Both the position numbers and the translations under genes were made by a program. A stretch of DNA of 64,000 nt, taken from assembly GCA_021295155.1 (NCBI GenBank), contig JAJTJC010000036.1, positions 1,209,690 through 1,273,689 of the forward strand. The letters run 5' to 3'. Source of the stretch: Flavobacteriaceae bacterium D16. Lineage in GTDB: Bacteria; Bacteroidota; Bacteroidia; Flavobacteriales; Flavobacteriaceae. This document shows positions 28,375 through 37,153 of this stretch, piece by piece; positions within the stretch are counted from its first letter, which is position 1, and each line of letters starts with the position of its first letter. The notes below the pieces were generated by a model, which had not been told where the DNA came from, ran no database searches, and was given only the letters and a program-made list of their open reading frames with translations.

Positions 28375-29161
28375 CCTCAAGCGATACATAGTATCCTTCA
28401 TTACTGCGCACATTGAATACGGTATTGTCTTCGAAAATAAGATACTGCCCTTTGATACCCTTTAGTTTTCCCTGGTAGGAGGGTGTTTTACCAAGATTCA
28501 GGCTTTTGACCTTTTCCGGGTATTGTAGCACGGGAAAATCCATATGGATCTCACCACCTTTATCTAAGAAGTATTCGAGGGTTTCAGCAGGGATATAAGG
28601 TTTGAGTTTATCCCGCCAGGCAAGAAGGTTTTCATCATCTACATCGTTGGTTAGCATTTTTCGCCAATTGGTTTTATCGGAAACATGTTCCTTTAAAGCC
28701 ACTTCCGTAATGCCTGCCAGGTAACGGTTAGGGACTTCAACAATAAGAATGGCCTCGTGGGCACCCTGGTCGATCCAGCGTGTTGGCACCTGGGATTTTC
28801 TGGTGACACCCACTTTTATGGAACTTGAGTTAGCCAAATAAACCACATGCGGCTGTAATTGTACCTTCTTTTCGTATTCCAGGTCACGGTCTTCCTTATC
28901 GAGATGCGCCTTGCTCAATTCGGGTCTCATGATCCATTCACCGGCCTGCGGGGTTTCAAAAAAGCAATTTCGACAAAAACCCTGACGAAAAATAGGCAGG
29001 TCTTCCCCACATCTCAAGCACTGATACTTGATGAAATCGATCTGTAAATATTTGTCCAAGACCTGATTCACATTCAGAAAGTCGTTTTCAAACAACATAT
29101 AATACTGAATGGGTTCGCCCATTTCACTTTCCATTTTCTTAAGAACCCCCTGATATTGCAT
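28367..29161 (-). CDS. DUF2797 family protein
   Basis: This 264-residue protein has a zinc-ribbon-like segment CLRCGEDLPIFRQGFCRNCF (CxxC..CxxC, residues about 51-70). DUF2797 motifs follow: HVVYLANSSSIKVGVTRKSQVPTRWIDQGA, which resembles a GIY-YIG-like core, and ANLLAW-like helical segments. Function is unknown; a role in nucleic-acid handling is only a guess. It overlaps the convergent AsmA gene by 8 bp at their 3' ends and is divergent from the GH3 gene. Confidence 0.85.
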   Translation of the reverse strand: MQYQGVLKKMESEMGEPIQYYMLFENDFLNVNQVLDKYLQIDFIKYQCLRCGEDLPIFRQGFCRNCFFETPQAGEWIMRPELSKAHLDKEDRDLEYEKKVQLQPHVVYLANSSSIKVGVTRKSQVPTRWIDQGAHEAILIVEVPNRYLAGITEVALKEHVSDKTNWRKMLTNDVDDENLLAWRDKLKPYIPAETLEYFLDKGGEIHMDFPVLQYPEKVKSLNLGKTPSYQGKLKGIKGQYLIFEDNTVFNVRSNEGYYVSLEVS

Positions 29162-29185
29162 GAACTAAATGAAGCTTTAAATCGA

Positions 29186-29216
29186 TTTGAATTTACTATA
29201 TTTCAGTCTACTTTTG
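29186..29216 (+). promoter_or_regulatory. Promoter of the GH3-family gene
   Basis: TTTG (29186-29189), a 19-bp spacer and TACTTTTG (29209-29216) match the flavobacterial promoter closely. Transcription would start near 29223, only about 15 bp before the ATG. Confidence 0.7.
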
Positions 29217-29237
29217 ACGACCTAAAGATATTCAAAA

Positions 29238-30752
29238 ATGCCGATCCCGCTTTTTAATTCCATAGCCTCCTGGCTCTTGAAAAAGCGCTATCACCAAATT
29301 GAACTCTTTCTGAAATACCCGGCGGAGGTACAGCAGGAAGTGTTGCAACAGCTATTGCATCTGGCAGAGGAGACTGAAATCGGCAAACAATATGAATTTG
29401 AGACCATAACCGACTATAAGACTTACATCAATAGGGTCCCTATTGTTACCTATGAGGAAATGGAGCCCTTGATAGAACGAACAAGAAGAGGCGAGCAGAA
29501 CTTGTTCTGGCCTACTTCCATAAAATGGTTTGCCAAAAGCAGCGGTACGACCAATGCGAAAAGTAAGTTTATCCCAGTGAGCATGGAAGCACTTGAAGAT
29601 TGCCACTACAAATCGGGTAAGGACCTACTCTGCTTGTACCTCAACAATAATGAAAATTCTCAGCTTTTTACCGGGAAAAGCCTCAGGCTGGGAGGGAGTA
29701 AGGAATTATACGAAGATAACGGAACCTTTTTTGGGGACCTGTCGGCAATCCTCATAGACAACATGCCTTTCTGGGCAGAATTAAGCAGTACACCAAGCAA
29801 CCGGGTTTCGCTGATGAGCGAATGGGAAAGCAAGATGTACGCCATTATTGAAGAAAGTATACAGGAAAATGTAACCAGTCTGGCAGGGGTGCCCTCCTGG
29901 ATGCTTGTACTGTTGAACCGCGTACTGGAACAGACCGGAAAATCGCATCTTTTTGAGGTCTGGGAAAATCTCGAGGTCTATTTTCACGGGGGAGTAAGCT
30001 TTAATCCCTATCGGGACCAATATACCAATCTGCTACCCAGGAAACGCTTTCGATACTATGAAATTTACAATGCCTCCGAAGGGTTCTTTGCAATTCAGGA
30101 CCGCAATGATGAGCAGGATTTGCTTCTCATGCTGGATTACGGAATATTCTATGAGTTTATACCGATGGACGTTTTCGGAAAACCCACGCAAAAAACTGTT
30201 CCCTTATGGGAAGTTGAGTTGGATACCAATTATGCCATGGTGATTACTACCAATGCCGGACTTTGGCGGTATCAGATCGGGGATACAGTAAGGTTTACTT
30301 CCTTGAATCCGTATCGTATCAAGGTTACTGGACGTACTAAGCACCATATTAATGTATTTGGCGAGGAGCTTATTATAGAAAATGCAGAAGAAGCCCTTAA
30401 GCGCTGCTGCCTCGAGACCGGGGCTGAGATCAAGGACTATACAGTAGCTCCTGTATTCATGAAGGGGAAGGCCAAGGGAGCACACGAATGGTTGATAGAG
30501 TTCCGAAATGCCCCTAACAAAATGGATGGATTTCGGGATGCATTAGACCGTGCGCTCCAATCTCTTAACTCGGACTATGAAGCGAAACGCTATAACAACA
30601 TGACCCTGAATTTACCCAAAATCCAGGTAGCCCGTGACAATTTATTTTATGACTGGCTTAAAGCCAAGGGCAAGCTTGGGGGGCAACATAAAATCCCGCG
30701 ATTGTCCAATGACAGGGCTTATATCGATGAATTGCTTCATATGAACCAATAA
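29238..30752 (+). CDS. GH3 auxin-responsive-promoter family acyl-adenylating protein
   Basis: This 504-residue protein belongs to the GH3 family of the ANL adenylating superfamily. The ATP-binding signature SSGTTNAKSKFIP (residues about 97-109) and TNAGLWRYQIGDTVRFTS, which leads into TGRTKHHINVFGEELI, mark the N- and C-terminal domains. Plant GH3 enzymes conjugate amino acids to hormones such as indole-acetic and jasmonic acid. Bacteroidota carry homologues whose substrates are unknown. It has its own promoter and precedes a degenerate alpha/beta-hydrolase by 61 bp, a possible partner. Confidence 0.9.
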   Translation: MPIPLFNSIASWLLKKRYHQIELFLKYPAEVQQEVLQQLLHLAEETEIGKQYEFETITDYKTYINRVPIVTYEEMEPLIERTRRGEQNLFWPTSIKWFAKSSGTTNAKSKFIPVSMEALEDCHYKSGKDLLCLYLNNNENSQLFTGKSLRLGGSKELYEDNGTFFGDLSAILIDNMPFWAELSSTPSNRVSLMSEWESKMYAIIEESIQENVTSLAGVPSWMLVLLNRVLEQTGKSHLFEVWENLEVYFHGGVSFNPYRDQYTNLLPRKRFRYYEIYNASEGFFAIQDRNDEQDLLLMLDYGIFYEFIPMDVFGKPTQKTVPLWEVELDTNYAMVITTNAGLWRYQIGDTVRFTSLNPYRIKVTGRTKHHINVFGEELIIENAEEALKRCCLETGAEIKDYTVAPVFMKGKAKGAHEWLIEFRNAPNKMDGFRDALDRALQSLNSDYEAKRYNNMTLNLPKIQVARDNLFYDWLKAKGKLGGQHKIPRLSNDRAYIDELLHMNQ

Positions 30753-30813
30753 ATGTGCATTCAACAATAATTCTTAAGATATTCAGCCTTCCTAAATTTA
30801 GAAAACCTAACCA

Positions 30814-31371
30814 ATGAGTAAAAGACTAGTAATTTTATCCGATATCTGGGGATGCAAAAAAGGCCTCTGGATTACTTCCTACCTCGGATATTTACAATCT
30901 TATTTTGATATTACCTTTTATGATTGCAGGGAATTGGGTTATGTAGATATGAAGGTAAACACAGCAGATGAACTTCATAATGCCTTTTTAGATGGTGGTA
31001 TGGAAGCTGCAGTTCAGAATTTGCTTAAAAAGGAGCAGGAACCTGCTCATTATCTGACATTTTGTGCGGGGTCTACTATTGCCTGGAAAGCGGCATTGAA
31101 GGGCTTACCTATTCAATCGCTCTACGCAATCTCTCCTTTTGGTTTACAGGCATCCTTGGATAAACCAGATATCCTGGTAAACTTACTTTATGGAGAATAT
31201 CAAAACATAACCCCTTCTGAAAAAAGAAGTTCTGAAGAAGGACTGATTCTGGAAACCATTCCCAAATTTGGGTACGAGCTGTATACTGATGAGAAGATCA
31301 TACAAAAGGTCTGTCTGGACCTTTTAGAGAGCAACTTCAATATTCAATATCAATATATGGAGGTAAGTTAA
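30814..31371 (+). CDS. Alpha/beta-hydrolase-like protein with altered catalytic residues
   Basis: This 185-residue protein has an alpha/beta-hydrolase-like order: a first strand LVILSDIWG, an elbow-like LTFCAGSTIAWKAA (residues 81-94) and a late KFGYELYTDEKIIQKV (151-166). In active hydrolases the elbow reads G-x-S-x-G and the late motif GH(E). Here the nucleophile position appears to be Cys84 and the histidine position Tyr154. It may be an inactive relative or use a different chemistry; I did not recognise a named family. It follows the GH3 gene on the same strand, and ends 10 bp before the convergent clpX. Confidence 0.6.
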   Translation: MSKRLVILSDIWGCKKGLWITSYLGYLQSYFDITFYDCRELGYVDMKVNTADELHNAFLDGGMEAAVQNLLKKEQEPAHYLTFCAGSTIAWKAALKGLPIQSLYAISPFGLQASLDKPDILVNLLYGEYQNITPSEKRSSEEGLILETIPKFGYELYTDEKIIQKVCLDLLESNFNIQYQYMEVS

Positions 31372-31380
31372 GCGATAAGA

Positions 31381-32616
31381 CTAGGAAACCGCTTTTAGCT
31401 TTTTGATTGTTTCGTAGGAAAGTTTGTCTTCGGCATAAGGTTTAGTAACCTTGAATTCTTTTTCTTCACTACTTGGAAGTTCAAACATGGCATCGGTAAA
31501 TACTGCTTCACAAAGGGAACGCAATCCACGTGCTCCCAGCTTATATTCTACCGCCTTATCCACGATATAATCAAGGGCCTGTTCTGTAATCTTAAAGGTG
31601 ATATCATCCATGGCAAATAATTTCTCATATTGCTTGATGATGGCGTTCTTGGGTTCAGTAAGGATTGCCCTAAGCGTTTTCTTGTCCAGGGGATTCATGT
31701 GCGTAAGGACAGGTAAACGGCCAATAATTTCAGGGATGAGTCCAAATTCTTTTAGGTCCTTGGGGATAATATATTGAAGTACATTGGTGTCATCCAGAGT
31801 TTCCTCGCGCATAGAAGCACTATACCCAATGGCCTGCATGTTCAGTCTTTTAGTAATGATGCGTTCAATCCCGTCGAATGCTCCTCCGGCGACAAACAGG
31901 ATATTCTCTGTGTTAACCTCTATAAATTTCTGATCAGGGTGTTTACGGCCGCCTTTGGGCGGTACGTTAACAACCGTGCCTTCCAGTAATTTCAAAAGTC
32001 CCTGTTGAACCCCTTCGCCGGAAACATCCCGGGTAATGGAAGGGTTATCGCTTTTGCGCGCAATTTTGTCAAGTTCGTCTATAAAGACAATCCCTTTTTC
32101 GGCTTTTTCCAGGTTGTAATCTGCAGCCTGTAATAAACGTGTAAGGATGCTTTCAACATCTTCTCCTACATATCCAGCTTCGGTAAGTACGGTGGCATCT
32201 ACAATGGCAAGCGGTACATTGAGCATTCTGGAAATGGTTTTGGCCATTAAGGTTTTACCAGTTCCGGTTTGCCCAACCATTACAATATTACTTTTCTGGA
32301 TTTCAACATCGTCCTCTTTGGAGTGCGGTTGGAGAAGCCTTTTGTAATGGTTATAAACGGCAACAGAAAGCACTTTTTTAGTTCGTTCCTGCCCAATTAC
32401 ATAAGTATCCAGAAAGGTTTTGATCTCCTTGGGTTTCTTCAGGACCAACTCTGCATTGAGGTCATCTTTTTTAGACTGCCTGGACTCCTCAGCTACAATG
32501 CCGTGGGCTTGCTCAATACATCGGTCACAAATATGCGCATCCAGCCCGGCAATCAAAAGATTGGTCTCAGGCTTTTTTCGGCCGCAAAACGAACATTCTA
32601 AATTTTCTTTTGCCAT
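31381..32616 (-). CDS. clpX: ATP-dependent Clp protease ATPase subunit ClpX
   Basis: This 411-residue unfoldase feeds substrates to ClpP. The N-terminal zinc domain has CSFCGRKK and CDRCIEQA. Walker A is GQTGTGKT (115-122), the pore loop is GYVG (148-151), Walker B is IVFIDELDK and the sensor region follows GARGLR. The ClpP-docking loop, usually IGF, reads IGY (263-265). The start is ATG 32616, directly at the zinc domain; the longer frame from 32652 adds 12 unconserved residues. It lies 85 bp downstream of clpP in the usual tig-clpP-clpX order. Confidence 0.96.
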   Translation of the reverse strand: MAKENLECSFCGRKKPETNLLIAGLDAHICDRCIEQAHGIVAEESRQSKKDDLNAELVLKKPKEIKTFLDTYVIGQERTKKVLSVAVYNHYKRLLQPHSKEDDVEIQKSNIVMVGQTGTGKTLMAKTISRMLNVPLAIVDATVLTEAGYVGEDVESILTRLLQAADYNLEKAEKGIVFIDELDKIARKSDNPSITRDVSGEGVQQGLLKLLEGTVVNVPPKGGRKHPDQKFIEVNTENILFVAGGAFDGIERIITKRLNMQAIGYSASMREETLDDTNVLQYIIPKDLKEFGLIPEIIGRLPVLTHMNPLDKKTLRAILTEPKNAIIKQYEKLFAMDDITFKITEQALDYIVDKAVEYKLGARGLRSLCEAVFTDAMFELPSSEEKEFKVTKPYAEDKLSYETIKKLKAVS

Positions 32617-32701
32617 ATTCGTGAGTGTCTGTCCAACTCTATAACGCCGCAAAAGGCATTTTGGTTTACAATATACCTTTTTCGGTCTGCGTTAGCTCAG
32701 A

Positions 32702-33382
32702 TTAATCGCTTTCCCGCTCAAGAATTTCGTCTATCATACCATACTCCTTGGCTTCCTGAGCTTTCATCCAGTAATCCCGGTCACTATCTTCATACACCCT
32801 GTCAAAAGACTGTCCGGAATGTTGAGAGATAATATGGTACAATTCATCTTTTATTTTAAGTACTTCTTTGGCAGCGATCTCAATGTCGCTGGCCTGACCC
32901 TGAGTTCCAGACATGGGCTGATGGATCATTACGCGGGAGTGTTTTAGTCCGCTACGCTTCCCTTTTTCTCCGGCACATAACAATACAGCCGCCATAGATG
33001 CCGCCATCCCTGTACAAATGGTCGCTACATCTGGTTTGATAAACTGCATGGTGTCATAAATCCCCAGGCCTGCGTAAACGCTACCGCCAGGAGAGTTGAT
33101 GTAAATCTGTATGTCCTTGGATGAGTCCGCACTGGCAAGGAATAACAATTGAGCCTGAACGATGTTGGCTACCTGGTCGTTAATTCCGGTACCCATGAAG
33201 ATGATCCTGTCCATCATCAGCCTGGAAAACACATCCATGGCAATGGCATTCAATTGACGTTCCTCAATAATATTAGGGGTCATGCTTACGGGATACATAC
33301 TTTCCAGAATGCTGTCGTAGTAGGTGCTGCTAATCCCCTGATCTTTTATCGCGTAGTTTTTGAATTCTTTAGCGTAATTCAT
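32702..33382 (-). CDS. clpP: ATP-dependent Clp protease proteolytic subunit ClpP
   Basis: This 226-residue serine protease assembles into a tetradecamer with ClpX (or ClpA/C). The catalytic Ser is in GMAASMAAVLLCAGEKGKR, His in SRVMIHQPMSG and Asp near the DRDYWM segment. It has the extended N-terminal region (propeptide, about 30 residues) typical of Bacteroidota. A terminator-like hairpin lies 20 bp upstream of its start. Confidence 0.96.
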   Translation of the reverse strand: MNYAKEFKNYAIKDQGISSTYYDSILESMYPVSMTPNIIEERQLNAIAMDVFSRLMMDRIIFMGTGINDQVANIVQAQLLFLASADSSKDIQIYINSPGGSVYAGLGIYDTMQFIKPDVATICTGMAASMAAVLLCAGEKGKRSGLKHSRVMIHQPMSGTQGQASDIEIAAKEVLKIKDELYHIISQHSGQSFDRVYEDSDRDYWMKAQEAKEYGMIDEILERESD

Positions 33383-33402
33383 GCTTTGTCCTGTCGAGTT
33401 TT

Positions 33403-33434
33403 AAAAAAAGGTGCCGAAACACAAGTATCGGCAC
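33403..33434 (-). terminator. Terminator or attenuator between tig and clpP
   Basis: On the minus strand GTGCCGA / TCGGCAC (7 bp, 10-nt loop) is followed by C and seven T. The T-run ends 20 bp before the clpP ATG. It would end the tig transcript, or act as a leaky terminator that sets the tig:clpP ratio. Confidence 0.75.
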
Positions 33435-33504
33435 TGTAAAGATACTTATTTAATCAAGAATTTAAGCCCGGTCTCCGTGTAACGAAATCCTTTCTCCATC
33501 CGGG

Positions 33505-34827
33505 CTATCCGTAAACTTCCTTGACAAAATTGTCGTAGGTTACTTCTTTGACCTTTAAATTGGCCTTTTCCTTGTAAAGATCAAGCAGTTTCTTGCTCAT
33601 CAGCTGTTCAGAAAGCCTTTTCACTTCATCCTGATTGCTGAGTACGCGCATAACAATAGGCTCTAATTCTTCGTCCTGGGGATTCATCTGACCGTATTGG
33701 GCCATCTGAGTCTTAATAAATCCTTTGGCGAATTCTTTCAATTCATCAAACTGAAGTTCAATATTGTTATCCTTGATTAATTTACCTTCAATTAGCTGAT
33801 AACGAAGGCCTTTTTCAGACTTCTCATATTCATCCTTGGCTTCCGCTTCAGAAAGTGGTTGCTCACCTGTGGTTTGAATCCATTTTTGTAAAAACTCTAC
33901 AGGCAGATCAAATTTTACAGCCTCAATTAAACGCTCTGTCACATCATTAAGCAGTTTTTGATCTGCTTGTTGTTCAAACTGTTTTTCGGCGTCCTCTTTG
34001 ATCTTTGCACGCATTTCTTCTTCAGACGATACTGTTCCTTCCCCAAAGAGGCGATCAAATAGTTCTGTAGTAAGTTCTGCAGGTTCTCGTTCGTTGATTT
34101 CCTGAATCGTAAACTCAACTTCGATGTTCAGTCCATCCGCTTTTTCTCTGTCAACTCCAAGCGTACTGGGAAGCAGGTAATCTTCCTTGAACAGCCCTTT
34201 GGTTTTAAGAGTTACCGTATCGCCTACTTTGCTGCCAACCAGCGAATCCAGGGCTTTTTTACTTTTTATCTTTTCGAGTTCAATAGTACTGTCCCTATTG
34301 ATCTCTTCGCTTTCGTTGCTAAAGGTGCCTGTTACCTCGAACCCTTTTTCAATTACCGATTTGTTTACCAGTTTCCCGTATTGCTTTTTTACACGGTCTA
34401 CTTGCTCGGAAACCATTTTTTTATCGGCTACGATCTTATAATGGGGGATGCTTTTTTTGGTTTTGAGGCTGACCTCAAAGTCAGGGACCAGTCCCAGTTC
34501 AAATTCAAATGAGAATTCGTCTGAATCCCAGTTGAAATTATCCTGTTGTTTGGGCAGTGGATTACCCAGAACATCCAGTTTTTCTTCCGTAAGGTAAGTG
34601 TTGAGGTTATCCTGAATTAATTTGTTTACCTCGTCTACCAAAACCGCCTTGCCATATTGTTTTTTGATAAGTCCCATAGGAACCTGCCCTTTCCTGAAAC
34701 CCGGAATGTTGGCTTGCTTTCTATAGTCTTTAAGGATTTGCTCCACCTTATCTTGATAGTCCTCTTTGGAAATATCAACTTTTACAACTGCATTTAACTC
34801 GTCTATTTGTTCTTTGGTAATATTCAT
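33505..34827 (-). CDS. tig: Trigger factor
   Basis: This 440-residue ribosome-bound chaperone has the ribosome-binding N-terminal domain (GFRKGQVPMGLIKKQYG, the signature loop that contacts protein L23), a peptidyl-prolyl isomerase-like middle domain (about 150-245, with GTFSNESEEIN and TKGLFKEDYLLPSTLG) and a long helical C-terminal chaperone part. Length is typical. It is upstream of clpP and clpX, as in most bacteria, with its own promoter and a terminator after it. Confidence 0.95.
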   Translation of the reverse strand: MNITKEQIDELNAVVKVDISKEDYQDKVEQILKDYRKQANIPGFRKGQVPMGLIKKQYGKAVLVDEVNKLIQDNLNTYLTEEKLDVLGNPLPKQQDNFNWDSDEFSFEFELGLVPDFEVSLKTKKSIPHYKIVADKKMVSEQVDRVKKQYGKLVNKSVIEKGFEVTGTFSNESEEINRDSTIELEKIKSKKALDSLVGSKVGDTVTLKTKGLFKEDYLLPSTLGVDREKADGLNIEVEFTIQEINEREPAELTTELFDRLFGEGTVSSEEEMRAKIKEDAEKQFEQQADQKLLNDVTERLIEAVKFDLPVEFLQKWIQTTGEQPLSEAEAKDEYEKSEKGLRYQLIEGKLIKDNNIELQFDELKEFAKGFIKTQMAQYGQMNPQDEELEPIVMRVLSNQDEVKRLSEQLMSKKLLDLYKEKANLKVKEVTYDNFVKEVYG

Positions 34828-34954
34828 TGAAAAATAATTTGTACTACACCTGATATTGTGTTCGCATTGATTTTGGGTAATGTATACCGTATGACTAACT
34901 CCTCACAATTATTTCTTAACTGATTCTAGCCGTGAATCTATGAATTAGAGCATG

Positions 34955-34985
34955 CAAAAGTAGCGTATTTTGCTTAGTTCAACAA
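34955..34985 (-). promoter_or_regulatory. Promoter of tig
   Basis: On the minus strand TTG (34985-34983), a 20-bp spacer and TACTTTTG (34962-34955) match the flavobacterial consensus. The start near 34948 leaves a leader of about 120 nt before the tig ATG. Confidence 0.7.
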
Positions 34986-35017
34986 GTTTTATACCCTTGA
35001 AAAACAGACCTCTCTGC

Positions 35018-35368
35018 TTACTTTTTATTTTCTGATTTCAGGAAGGAATGCAGGATGGAATTCAATAGCGATAGGAGCAGGCTAAACAGGAGGGCCCACC
35101 AAATACTGCTTACTGAAAAGCCATTGATCAGGGCATCGGCTAAAAGGATTATCAGGGCATTGATGATAAGTAAAAAGAGCCCGAGGGTGATTATGGTAAT
35201 CGGCAAGGTGAGAATTATAAGAATAGGCTTGACCAGGAAATTAAGCAAACTTAAGACCAGCGCCACAATAATTGCAGTAATATAGCTGTCTACGGTAACA
35301 CCAGGTAATATATTGGCCAGTACCACCACTGCCAATGCGCTCAGTAATAATTTCAGTATAAAATTCAT
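35018..35368 (-). CDS. Small four-helix membrane protein, phage-holin superfamily IV type (DUF360-like)
   Basis: This 116-residue protein has four hydrophobic helices (about 2-20, 27-47, 54-76, 84-108), with the conserved region LNFLVKPILIILTLPITIITLGLFLLIINA. Such proteins are annotated as mycobacterial 4-TMS phage-holin family but occur widely in non-phage chromosomes; no lytic role is implied, and no phage genes lie nearby. I take ATG 35368, the first with the hydrophobic start MNFILKLLLS; the longer frame begins 48 bp upstream and overlaps a terminator hairpin. Confidence 0.8.
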   Translation of the reverse strand: MNFILKLLLSALAVVVLANILPGVTVDSYITAIIVALVLSLLNFLVKPILIILTLPITIITLGLFLLIINALIILLADALINGFSVSSIWWALLFSLLLSLLNSILHSFLKSENKK

Positions 35369-35378
35369 GTCCAAATTT

Positions 35379-35407
35379 AAAAAGGTGCCGAAACCTTCGA
35401 CACCTTT
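35379..35407 (-). terminator. Terminator of the SGNH lipoprotein gene
   Basis: On the minus strand AAAGGTG / CACCTTT (with an inner CG/CG step) is followed by five T. It ends 10 bp before the ATG of the downstream membrane protein. The segment GTTTCGGCACCTTTTT is shared with the tig-clpP hairpin. Confidence 0.7.
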
Positions 35408-35429
35408 AAAGTACAAAATATTTTAATTT

Positions 35430-37055
35430 CTAGTTGATGTAAAGCCCTTTATAGTCCAGCGGATTGACTCCTGGTAGGTTAGAGCCGTATTTGGCATTGA
35501 TTGCTTCAATAATAGCATTTGCCAGCAATGCAGATCCTCTGGGAGCCGGGTGTACCCCATCCAAAGAAAATCCTCCACCTGTGGCGAATGTATCAGTAAC
35601 TATACTGCCATCACTTAAAGGTGCCCCTTGTGTTGAGATGACATTTTGATAGGTGTTTACATCTACTAATGCGAGGTCATATTGGGTGGCCAGAGCCGCA
35701 ATCGTTTGGTTATAAGCTGTGGTTGCAGTTTCAACGGCCTGTTGCTCTTCTGGAGTCAATACCCATTTATCTTCCAGGGGAAGAGAAACGCCTTCCACAG
35801 AAAATTGACCTGCAAGTTGGGCAGACAATCCCTGGTTGACTAAATTCTGTAAGACGTCTGTATTTACTGTTCCGATCACCGTAGAGCTGGTTAAAACGAT
35901 CAAATCTTCAGCGGTCGCCTGTCTTGCCTGTCCATAAGTTGCTCCCAATAAATTGGCTACAAGTGGCGCGGCCTGGGGCGGTAATCCAAACTGTGCGATG
36001 AAGGCCTCGAATGTCGGAAGATCTGCGAGCAGGGCCCCTGCAATAGTAGCAGATAGATTTGCGAGATCTTCATCTATGATGACCACAGGACTTGCCTCCG
36101 TCTCTGAAAATACCACGATACGTTCTGTCGCACCTATGGCTGTATAAATTTGATTCAAAGCACCGAATATTGTGTTCAGGAGCGGAATTTGAGGTCCAAA
36201 ATCAGGATTCGAAGGATCCAAAGGGTTATATGGAACCGTTGTAAAATAGGGCAGGGCACTTACGTCTGGTAGATTGACCACTACGCCGTCAGCGCCATTC
36301 GCAGTAAGCGTTTGCAGCAGGCCGGAATAAACACCTGCAAAAAGGGTCGGATCTGTTATATCTGAACCTCCGTAGGTTGTGGCATCAGGGTTGCCTGTTT
36401 GGTCTACTCCTGAACCACCTGAAGCGGCAAAACCCAATACATCGTTGTTTCCGATCCACAAAGAGAAAAAGGTAGGATTCTGCGCCGCAGCATCCTCAAT
36501 AATTGTCGCATTGGGGGAGCTTGCAAAGCGGGCATAATAGGGATTAGCCTGACCTAGGGCAACACCAGCCACATTACCATATCCCTCAGCTACCAGGTGA
36601 TAACTTTTGGCACCGGGAACGCCCATATTGTTGAAGGCTCCACCCAGAACATTAGAAATTTCAGTTGTCCCAGTTCCGCTAACCGCAGTTGGTGTAGGAG
36701 ATCCGGTTGAAAAATCGAGAATTAGCCTGTTTCCCAAAATAGGTTGTCCGCCCAGGGTGGCGCCACCCAAGTTATCGGCCATAAAAGGAATATTAAAAGC
36801 ACCACCACCAACAAGTTCGAAATTACCCGCCAGCATATTGGGGTATGAATTTGTTTGTCCTTCAATAAATAAAGCGTTGTCAGAGTATCCGGCGGTAATC
36901 GAGTTGCCCAGGGCAACATAATTCGAAAAATCGGCGGTTCCAGCAGTAAATACTATGGGATCCGGATCAGGGATCTCATTGCCTGAGAAGTCGTCATCGC
37001 TACAGGAAATCAAAAAAAGTCCGCCCATGGCGAACAGCATCCAAATCTTTTTCAT
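35430..37055 (-). CDS. SGNH/GDSL-type lipoprotein hydrolase
   Basis: This 541-residue protein begins with a lipoprotein signal peptide (MGGLFLISCSDDD, acylated Cys about residue 18). The SGNH blocks are visible: ALGNSITAGYSDN (block I, the catalytic Ser), a Gly-containing LVAEGYGN segment (block II-like), LWIGNNDVLGFA (block III, Asn) and DGVHPAPRGSALLA (block V, Asp and His). It is an outer-membrane-directed esterase or lipase; the substrate is unknown. A strong promoter lies upstream and a perfect 14-bp palindrome lies further upstream of that. Confidence 0.9.
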   Translation of the reverse strand: MKKIWMLFAMGGLFLISCSDDDFSGNEIPDPDPIVFTAGTADFSNYVALGNSITAGYSDNALFIEGQTNSYPNMLAGNFELVGGGAFNIPFMADNLGGATLGGQPILGNRLILDFSTGSPTPTAVSGTGTTEISNVLGGAFNNMGVPGAKSYHLVAEGYGNVAGVALGQANPYYARFASSPNATIIEDAAAQNPTFFSLWIGNNDVLGFAASGGSGVDQTGNPDATTYGGSDITDPTLFAGVYSGLLQTLTANGADGVVVNLPDVSALPYFTTVPYNPLDPSNPDFGPQIPLLNTIFGALNQIYTAIGATERIVVFSETEASPVVIIDEDLANLSATIAGALLADLPTFEAFIAQFGLPPQAAPLVANLLGATYGQARQATAEDLIVLTSSTVIGTVNTDVLQNLVNQGLSAQLAGQFSVEGVSLPLEDKWVLTPEEQQAVETATTAYNQTIAALATQYDLALVDVNTYQNVISTQGAPLSDGSIVTDTFATGGGFSLDGVHPAPRGSALLANAIIEAINAKYGSNLPGVNPLDYKGLYIN

Positions 37056-37107
37056 TTTGTCAGTATGATTTTAGTTTAGTTAAACTGCCATTTAGGCAGG
37101 GCAGAGT

Positions 37108-37137
37108 CAAAAATAATTAAAAATGCAAGACATGCAA
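37108..37137 (-). promoter_or_regulatory. Promoter of the SGNH lipoprotein gene
   Basis: On the minus strand TTG (37137-37135), a 19-bp spacer and TATTTTTG (37115-37108) match the flavobacterial promoter. Start near 37101. The palindrome at 37154-37167 lies upstream of the -33 box. Confidence 0.7.
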
Positions 37138-37153
37138 GTTGGGGGGTGTTAAA

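Noticed and set aside
35018-35368. Phage holin as a prophage remnant
   Set aside because: The four-helix family is common in chromosomes, and no phage genes flank it.
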